Source: Pleurostoma richardsiae (taxonomy: Eukaryota > Ascomycota > Sordariomycetes > Calosphaeriales > Pleurostomataceae). Taken from it: a stretch of DNA of 64,000 bases. Below the pieces are notes generated by a model. That model ran no database searches. It was not told the DNA's origin and saw nothing but the letters and a program-made list of their open reading frames with translations. Position numbers and translations under genes: made by a program. The stretch spans positions 1-64,000 of the forward strand of contig JANBVO010000006.1 in the NCBI GenBank assembly GCA_030052745.1, read 5' to 3'. Numbering within the stretch: position 1 is the first letter of the stretch; the number at the start of each line of letters is the position of its first letter. Positions 56,609 to 64,000 of the stretch are shown piece after piece.

Positions 56609-58337
56609 ATGCATCAGAAGCTCGCCGCTCTCTTCGGCATGGCAGCCCTTGCGGCTGGCCAGCAGGCCGGTACCCAGACCACCGAGACTCACCCCAAGAT
56701 GAGCTGGCAGCAGTGCACCAGCGGCGGCTCGTGCTCTACGAAGCAGGGAGAAGTCACTATTGACTCCAACTGGCGCTGGGTTCACGACAAGGGAGGCTAC
56801 ACGAACTGTTACACCGGAAACGAATGGAACACCACCATCTGCGCCGACTCGAAGACTTGTGCTGCCAACTGTGCGGTCGATGGTGAGATATATCGGCTCC
56901 TTTCTGCTCACCCCTGCTGACAATGACGCAGGCGCCGACTACAAGGCGACCTATGGTGCATCCACCAGTGGAAATGCTCTGACACTGCAGTTTGTTACCA
57001 AGGGCTCATATGGTAAGGCGCCTCGGACGGCTTGTTGTCTTATGGACTAGAACTGACGGGGCCACAGCCACCAACATCGGCTCCCGTCTGTACCTGATGG
57101 CCAGCACCACCAAGTACCAGATGTTCACCCTTCTTGGGAACGAGTTCACCTTCGACGTCGATGTTTCCAAGCTCGGTTGCGGTCTGAATGGCGCCCTGTA
57201 CTTCGTCTCGATGGACGAGGACGGCGGCTTGTCCAAGTACTCGACCAACAAGGCCGGCGCCAAGTATGGCACGGGATACTGTGACGCTCAATGCCCCCGA
57301 GGTGAGTTGATATGACGACGCAGCCTCATTCTTCTCTCTTGGCTAGTTTTGAGTTTCCTGACGTCCTCTCAAGATCTCAAGTTCATCAACGGGGAGGCAA
57401 ACTCTGCGCAGTGGACCCCTTCATCCAACGACCAGAACGCTGGTGTGGGCCAGTACGGCTCTTGCTGCTCGGAGATGGACATCTGGTCAGTACCATCGTG
57501 TAGTGACGGACCGAGTCTAGCACCTAACCCGTGTCACCAGGGAGGCAAACTCCATCTCCACGGCTTACACCCCACACCCTTGCACCACGGTTGGTCAGCA
57601 CCGCTGCGAGGGCGATGGCTGTGGCGGTACATACTCGTCCGATCGCTACGGTAAGGTTACTACAGCATCCTGACTTGTTCTCTAGCCCAGCTAACAGGAT
57701 GCAAAAGGCGGCACGTGCGATCCTGACGGCTGCGACTTCAACAGCTACCGCCAGGGCGTCCACGACTTCTACGGACCGGGCATGACCGTCAACACCAATA
57801 ACAAGTTCACGGTGGTCACGCAGTTCCTCAAGGGCAGCGACGGGCAGCTCTCGGAGATCAAGCGCTTCTACGTGCAGGACGGCACGGTGATCCCCAACTC
57901 GGACTCGACCATCTCGGGCAACAGCGGCAACTCGCTCACGCCGGACTTCTGCAAGTCGCAGAAGACGGCCTTCGGCGACCAGGACATCTTCAACCAGAAG
58001 GGCGGCTTCGCGCAGTTCTCCAAGGCCCTCGCGGGCCAGATGGTGCTGGTCATGTCGCTGTGGGACGACCACTACGCCAACATGCTGTGGCTCGACTCGA
58101 CGTACCCGGTCGACGCGTCGCCCGACGAGCCCGGCAAGGGCCGCGGCACGTGCGACACGAGCTCGGGCGTGCCGAGCGACATCGAGACGTCGCAGGCCAG
58201 CAACCAAGTCATCTACTGTGAGTGTCTCTCGTCTGTTCCTGCTCCGGATCATTGGCATGCTGCTGACTGTTGATTCTTCTCGCGCAGCCAACATCAAGTT
58301 CGGCCCTATTGGCTCGACCTTCAAACAGCCCTCGTAG
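56609..58337 (+). CDS. GH7 cellobiohydrolase, no binding module
   Basis: Secreted enzyme of glycoside hydrolase family 7 releasing cellobiose from reducing ends of cellulose. Seven exons (56609-56882, 56932-57012, 57068-57301, 57374-57485, 57541-57650, 57708-58217, 58288-58337) join in phase to 456 residues. Signal peptide: [17 protein letters not shown], mature start near QQAGTQ. Catalytic segment [12 protein letters not shown] holds nucleophile Glu230, Asp232 and acid/base Glu235 (precursor numbering). Other hallmarks: [41 protein letters not shown] and WLDSTYPVD. The loop-forming segments and length fit a cellobiohydrolase rather than an endoglucanase. The chain stops at IGSTFKQPS, with no linker or CBM1. 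Expect cellulose induction and glucose repression. Convergent neighbour: a Vivid-type photoreceptor. Confidence 0.97.
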
Positions 58338-59965
58338 GCTGATAAAAGGCGCGGCCTTCCTCCGGCTGAAATCGTCCTCCGGGTCCTTTCGCGAGAGAAC
58401 GCAGCGGCACACCCTAGGCGGAGCCAGCACCGCATCTGTGACGCTGGGCTGCACGGGACAAGGCATTAGAGGGGCGATACGACCGAGGTGTCTATTTCCT
58501 GTTCATACTATGGCTGTGTATATACTGTGGTGCATGAGAATGACATAAGGGTGTACCGGAGGTAGCCGACCGTAAGGGATGTTCTTCGTGCTACTGAATG
58601 GCTGTCATGTGGGTGGTGGTTGTAGTGGTGAGGTTGTAAAAGGGGAAGGGGGGGTCACGTGCCACTCTGCCCCCTTTCCGGCAGCGTCCTTTCTCAAAGG
58701 ATAGGTATCGCTCACATTCCGTGTCCATCTAGTGTGTCTCTTACACTGCAGACTAACGAGCTCCGTCTGACCACCCAGGGATCGGCTCTCTATGCCAATG
58801 GAAACCCCTTTTCTGCTGCATCCCATCGGAAGGGAAGCGGTCAGCCGCAGGCGTTCGTCCCTTGATTACTAGACACGTATGATGGCAAGAAGTACACGAC
58901 TACCCCTGCATGATATCCTCTGCGTTACCTGACAGATCGCGATGGGGTGCGATGAGCAGGCCGCCGAGGGCGCTTGATGATCGAGCTGAGGCCGAAGACT
59001 TACAGAGAGCATACTGGACCACTTGTGTGGACATATGCCTTGTTCAGAAGACACTACAGGGCTAGGAGCTGCAATAAGGTAGATTCGGAGCACTAAACCC
59101 GGTCTGGCCATGCGTGCGTCTGTATCCTGATTCTTTCGGTCTGTTTGGGCTGTCCAACTGTGCATCAAGAACACGGCTCGTGCACCCCCTCTTCTATCGC
59201 ACCAGCTGACAGTGATAGCCTCTAACAGAAACAACCACCAGCCTTTCTGCTTGTTCTAGTAGTATAGAGAAAGGACGGAGAGGATATAGCAAAAAGACTC
59301 GCAAAAGGCAAAAAAAAACATACAACACCAGGTATTCGCTGGTCGTCACCGACCCAACTACTAATCCGGCTCTCAGTAGTTTGTCGAGGGGAGAGCGGAC
59401 GGGATCCCGAATTCTCTACTGGATATGGTCGTATGTGACAGCTCTGCCTCTTTCTGCTGTACAAGAGCCTTCGTTGCGTCCGCCTTGTTGTGTGTCGTGG
59501 CTCTTACCATTCCGGACCTCATCTCCGTTGTATCGATTAACGAACTAGGAATGTGTATCTACGATCTGTATTCCTGCGAGTAGTGTACTGCCATCTGTGG
59601 AGATGCACCGTACAGTCATGAAAGAAGTACATAGGGTGAATAGGGTGATCGGTATTCATCTAGACAGCCTACCGACCTGGCGTAGTCGATCGTATCAACC
59701 TAATGGTGCAGAAAGAATCATCTTGCACCTTAAGTAGATACAACACTTAATGACTACTGGGCCTGACCACCCTCGAACAGCATGTAGAACGCTATGCATG
59801 AAAGCGCCCGCGAGATCAAATGATATCCTCTCCGCCGACTCCATTTAAAAACGCTGCAAAGGTGCCTTGCTAGCACGACAAAGACTCGCGATGACTTGCA
59901 CAACAACCCCAACTGGAACCGCCGAACCCTTCGAGTGAGGGATCGTCGAGACCGTCAGAAGGTGG
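58338..59965. other. convergent intergenic region
   Basis: 1.6 kb between the convergent cellobiohydrolase and LOV genes. No coding content was accepted; a short A run lies at about 59312-59319. Confidence 0.5.
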
Positions 59966-60697
59966 TCAAGCGGCCACCTCACACTGGAAGCCAACGGAGT
60001 ATCGAAACTGCTCGGTATCCCACGTGACAGGGATGATCGTGAGCAGGTTGACAAACATCCGGCCGTCCCTCTTGAAATTGTTGACCCTCAGCTGCACCTC
60101 CGTGTTTCCCTCGACCGCCTTGCGCATCCTGCGGACGGTGTCCCTGTCGACGTGCTGCCGGACGGACCTGGCCTGGACGGCCCCGCCGGGGGCCTGCAGG
60201 AAGCGGCAGTTCCTGCCCACGATCTCGCTCGGTGCGTAGCCCGTCAGCTCGATGAAGGGCTCGGAGGCGTACACGATGGGTATGTCCGGCTGCTGCAGGT
60301 CGCAGACCAGGAGAGCCACGGAGCAGTCGACGGCTCCGAGCTCGATCTGGGGGTTCGGCCTCGTGGCGACGCGGAACTAGACAGGTGAAGGTTAGAGGGT
60401 TTAGGGTCGAGGGAGGGGATCATGATGGAGGCGACCTACGAGGATGCTCATGATATCGGTACCGCTCGGGCAGTACAGGCCGGGGTATATGAGGCTGTCA
60501 GAAGCCACAGAGTTCTCTGTCCAGCCAACGGGTTGGGCCTGCTGTTGTCGGTTCTCATCCTGGCTAGGGAATTGATACTATTCAAGTGCGTGTGAGTGAA
60601 CTGGTCGGCAGCCTGTCCAACTGGATTGTGTACTGATCCGGGCTGGCGGAGAGATATAATAACATACTTCCAGGGCGCAAGCTTCCCAGGGGTTCAT
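59966..60697 (-). CDS. vvd: Vivid/ENVOY-type LOV blue-light photoreceptor
   Basis: Small flavin-binding LOV protein that tunes the White Collar light response and photoadaptation. Exons 60668-60697, 60440-60577 and 59966-60376 join in phase to 192 residues (Neurospora VVD is 186). The start MNPWEACALEYQF resembles the VVD cap, and PSGTDIMSIL and RPNPQIELGAVD continue it. The LOV core has IVYASEPFIELTGY, GRNCRFLQ with photoactive Cys113, NFKRDGRMFVNLLT and the end YSVGFQCE. The residue aligned with VVD Cys71, important for light-state dimerisation, appears to be Val76, with a Cys two positions earlier (Cys74 in VDCSVAL). A TATATATT element lies about 150 nt upstream. In Trichoderma the orthologue ENVOY also modulates cellulase genes. 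Identity is secure; the altered dimer contact is inferred. Confidence 0.96.
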
Positions 60698-60842
60698 GTC
60701 GAATGGCTTTTTCCTGTTCGTGGCCGCAGCACTAGAGCAGGATTGGCGATGGTAGGTATCCTCGAGAGCAAGGGCATGAAGGAAAGTTCGCTGGGTAAGG
60801 CCCGAGCAACCCGCTCTCGCTTCAAAGTTTGGAGGCGAGCTT

Positions 60843-60852
60843 AAATATATAA
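60843..60852 (-). promoter_or_regulatory. TATA-like element of the LOV gene
   Basis: On the minus strand the sequence reads TATATATTTA within CTTATATATTTAA, about 150 nt upstream of the ATG at 60697. It is the only clear AT-rich box in this promoter. Confidence 0.45.
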
Positions 60853-60969
60853 GAGCAACGAGGCAGTGTGGAGAGTGGGTTGGTGGTGTCTATAATAGCA
60901 CGCGATGCTGTTCATCTCTCTTCAAGTGGAAAGACCTGGTGTCGACAGCCCGCAGGCTACGAAGGCCGG

Positions 60970-60979
60970 GATCGAGATC
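60970..60979. promoter_or_regulatory. GATC repeat, candidate light-response element
   Basis: GATCGAGATC, two GATC words in 10 nt, lies about 275 nt upstream of the LOV gene. White Collar sites in Neurospora contain paired GAT-type motifs. Match is weak and short. Confidence 0.25.
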
Positions 60980-62849
60980 TCGTATCAACTTCATTCAGCA
61001 CCTCAACTTTGAGACTTTGCCAACGTGGTGCTACTAGAGCGAGAGCAAGCAGTACTATGGACCTGTCACCTGCTCTAGGAGTGCGCGCGGGCGTGCAACA
61101 TGGAGGAAATGGGCTCTGAGTGGCACGGAGATGGAAATAAAGGCAGTAACGTAGCCGGGCCTCTGGCGCTGCCTGAAGATTCCCATGCCTTGGCCCAAGG
61201 GTCCCGTTGGTTCTTGGATTAGTTCTGGCGCCAGATCGCAGCGACATCATGTAGGCGAGCCGATCGGGGCAATCTGAAAGGCCCACCGCAAAGAGAGTTT
61301 GCTCGCTGCTCCCCCCATGAGCGGCAGTTCACCTCCGGGGTAACTAGCAGACAGGAAGATATGGACGCCAGCCCAAGCCGGGTCCCGAGAACGGGCATTC
61401 CAGCGCAGCCCCGAGCAAGGGGATCGGACAATTTCTTGCATTAAGAGCAAGCCACGAGGATTGTGGGCTGTGATGCTGTCTGCTTCGGCTTGCGGCGTCC
61501 ATCTGACAAGGGGGGCCGCCTTGCCGCATTGGGCCGCCTTTGAACGCCCGTCCCGATGGGTCGCGATCGCCGCGGAAGCCGCTTTTTGCTGGATCGGGGC
61601 TACAAGGGCTCGATCGCGGCCCGGCACGACGACTTCGTCGTCATCGGCCCACCAGTCCGCAGCGATATTGCTCCTACGGCAGAGTCTCCGCGCTTCAGGT
61701 TGCCCATTGGAGATCCTAATAAAAGGGCCGTCGACGTTGATGGCCGGTGCAACAGTACAGGTTGAACAGGTTGGAGACGCAAGCTGGAAAGCGACAGCGT
61801 ACCCCGTACAACGGTCCTCAATCGCCACGAGGAGGCGTGGCCATCGATCATCGAGCCTCCTTGGCTTTGTACAACAGGGCGCTGACACTCTGGCTTTCTT
61901 TCAGTCTTGCCGCTCCCGGCACTCTCTGGGGCCGGGATCTCTGAGTGCCCGTCATCCTGCACACTCTCCTGCGCAAGCCGTCTTGCACTCTTGTGGCGTA
62001 CGTCTGGACCACGCCCGCAATTGTAGCAACATTGCGGCTGGAGCCAAGTTGTCTCATCTTGACCTGGGCCACGTCACAGTGACTACGAGATCATTGTGAG
62101 GAGGCTGCTTTTGATCAAACAAGTTGCTTGCTGCCTCCCTTCCACAGTCCATTCTGTGTGCCGATTCATTCATCGGAGCCCCATGATATAGACACCTGGG
62201 TGACAGCAGTCAGGGAAAGGCACAAACTGATCTTGTGAGCTCGAGCCAGGTGCTTCTGGACCAGCACAGAACGGTGAGATAGTATGTATGGGAACGGCAT
62301 CTGTAGTCGGAAAATTGATGATATTAACAGCGACATGAGACCTGTCACAGTCCGGAGACGGCCCTGCGGGTTTGAACACAACTGAGGATCGTCCCATGAT
62401 TTGTCGGATATCGGATCGACAACCTCACACCTTTTGTCCAGTTGTGGAAGGTACTGGAGGTGGTGACTATAAGCTTCTCTGCACCGGCAGAAACCTTATT
62501 CACACGGGCAATTTCGGTGGGGTCGCACAACACGTCGCCACACTTTGACGCGTTTCCAGGCGTAAAGTGCACCGTGCCTATTCAGCACAATGATACAAAA
62601 CCAGCTTCTGACGAAGTGACACAACTCGGCCCCTCCTCACCATAGATCTCCCTCTGATTTCGATTCCCCACCAACTGTCAAGATCGTTTCTGAAAGAGGT
62701 CAGAACACCCCGGTCCGTCCGACCCAGAATTACTACTCCACGATCGCTACGGATTTACGTGCCGTCGGGAGCCTGCAGAGATCGACCACACCATCGCAAG
62801 CCTGCTTAAAGCCTCCGGTCACTTGCGCCAACCTCAGTGGAAAGCTAAC

Positions 62850-64000
62850 ATGTCGTCGCGGAGAGGTCTCCTCTCCAGCTCGCGGCGCGCCGAGCACTCC
62901 TCAGCAGCCGCCTCCGCGTCCCGGCCAGGACGCTCGTCAGGGGCCGCAGAGCTGCCGCCCTACGAGCCGCCATCCTTCCCCCTGAACGAGACCGCAACGA
63001 GGGCGCTCGCGGAGATATCTAACAACCGCGACACCAAGACCTACGAGAAGCACCTGAAGAACTCCGCCCAGTTCCTGCGCGAGAGCGTCGGCGCGGTCAA
63101 CGACCGCCTCGGGATGCGGAGGCTCCACGTCGACCAGCTCGCGGGGAAGAAGGACGCGAACGAGGAGAAGGCCGCCGCCTACGAGACCGCGCGCGAGATC
63201 TATGAGAGGCTGGACCCGGACGTGTCCGACCTGTCGACCCGGTCGGAGGCTGCACTGCGCGAGGTCATCGACATGCAGATTCAGTTACACGACGAGAACG
63301 AGGTGATTTCGGCTCTGGCTGAGGAAGTGCGGGCGCGCCAGGAGCGGGCTCTCACGGAGAGGCGTGCCCGTGAGGTGGAGCGAGGCAGCGATGATGATGC
63401 CGAGATGGAGGATGTGTTGGAAGAGCCCGTCGCCGTCACCGGTGTTGTGGAGCTCCTGAAGAGCGGGCGGGAGGCTAAGGCTGCGGACTACAACAAGCTC
63501 GGCATGTACGAGAAGTATGGACTCAACAACGACTACGTCTCGTTCAAGAAGACATGGCACGACGCGGTGAATCAGGATAATGAGGTTCCACTGCCAGATG
63601 CTACGACATGGTTCGAGGACTCTGGGCGCTCCCGTGCCAAGGGAAAAGGGCGTGGCCGTGGACGGAAGACACAGGCTAACGACGACGACGATGACATCGT
63701 CGTGGAAAGGGAGGTGATAAGTTACACCTGCCCGCTAACGTTAATGCCATTCAAGGAGCCGTATAGCAACAAGTTGTGCAAGCACACATTTGAGAAGGAC
63801 GCCATTCTCGGCATGATCCGCCAGAGCCACGGTGTTGTGAGGTGTCCACAGACTGGGTGTAGTCAGGTGAGTGAATCTACAACATACACGCTACGCCCGC
63901 GAATGGACGTTCAAAGCTAATATTTGAACGCCAGACGCTGCGGGCAAGCGACTTTTATCTCGACGATCTCATCATGCGGAAGATGAAACGCGCGGAGCAG
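62850..64000 (+). CDS. NSE2: SMC5/6 complex SUMO ligase Nse2/Mms21 (3' end off window)
   Basis: E3 SUMO ligase subunit of the SMC5/6 complex, acting in recombination repair and replication-fork stability. Exon 1 is 62850-63866; after a 68-nt intron exon 2 starts at 63935 and runs off the right edge, so 361 residues are visible. A disordered start precedes helices that pair with the Smc5 arm (about residues 55-190; YEKHLKNSAQFLRESVGAVN, LREVIDMQIQLHDENEVIS). The SP-RING begins near 290: YTCPLTLMPFKEPYSNKLCK then HTFEKDAI and VRCPQTGCSQ. This gives the Cys/His pattern for one zinc, as in Siz/PIAS-type ligases. Exon 2 continues it with TLRASDFYLDDLIMRKMKR, the family's closing helix. An acidic patch DDDDDIVVER before the RING could be a SUMO-interacting element (inferred). 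Confidence 0.93.

Larger units (their letters stand above)
60698..62849. other. divergent intergenic region LOV / NSE2
   Basis: 2.15 kb. Two opposing long open frames (about 61247-61888, minus; 61461-62099, plus) overlap each other in GC-rich DNA. Neither has a recognisable motif or a plausible initiation and splice setting, so neither is called. Confidence 0.5.

Noticed and set aside
61247-61888. 213-residue minus-strand open frame opposite a 212-residue plus-strand frame (61461-62099)
   Set aside because: The two overlap in opposite directions in GC-rich DNA and neither resembles a protein I know; coding evidence would need transcripts.

Overview
The window is nuclear DNA of a filamentous ascomycete, most likely a Sordariomycete. 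Genes carry many short introns (about 50-90 nt, GTRNGT donors, CTAAC/CTGAC branch sites). Coding DNA is GC-rich. The gene set is typical of Pezizomycotina: a Vivid-type LOV photoreceptor whose first residues (MNPWE) match the Neurospora protein as I recall it, a GH7 cellulase, Atg13, Hse1, a Sup35/eRF3 with a Q/N/G/Y-rich prion-like N-domain, and a protein with a fungal STAND-type N-terminal domain. I found no transposon, retroelement, CRISPR array, tRNA or rRNA. All exon borders below were read by eye, and joined reading frames were checked for phase.

Layout, left to right: a G-run at the edge; a methyltransferase-like membrane protein (311-1380, +); PEP carboxykinase (2113-4879, -); a long gene-free stretch; an ankyrin/RCC1/BTB protein resembling IBtk (8159-12986, -); another long gene-free divergent region; ATG13 (16526-19399, +); HSE1 of ESCRT-0 (20824-23324, +); a SNF2-family translocase (23925-27556, -); a Yrb30-type RanGTP-binding protein (27965-29970, -); eRF3/SUP35 (30736-33187, +); a mitochondrial 2-oxodicarboxylate carrier (34164-35650, +); the splicing factor SPF30 (36750-37810, -); a 1184-residue NLR-like protein without a recognisable NTPase (38399-42258, -); a disordered TCO89-like protein (43007-44863, -); a large nuclear coiled-coil protein (46542-50728, +); mitochondrial ribosomal protein bL33m (51266-51634, -) divergent from an Fpg-type DNA glycosylase (51970-53368, +); a cupin (53634-54234, -); a GH7 cellobiohydrolase without a binding module (56609-58337, +); a Vivid/ENVOY LOV protein (59966-60697, -); and the SUMO ligase NSE2, cut by the right edge (62850-64000, +).

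Most genes are housekeeping and not organised as a pathway. Loose themes are starvation and carbon response (PEP carboxykinase, ATG13, TCO89-like, cellobiohydrolase), membrane and nuclear traffic (HSE1, Yrb30), and genome maintenance (SNF2 protein, Fpg, NSE2). The most accessory-looking locus is the NLR-like gene at 38.4-42.3 kb. The photoreceptor and cellulase stand side by side, which is notable because Vivid/ENVOY proteins modulate cellulase expression in other Sordariomycetes. Gene-structure oddities include two GC-AG introns, an 11-nt internal micro-exon, a 13-nt first exon, and an intron inside the eRF3 prion-like domain.
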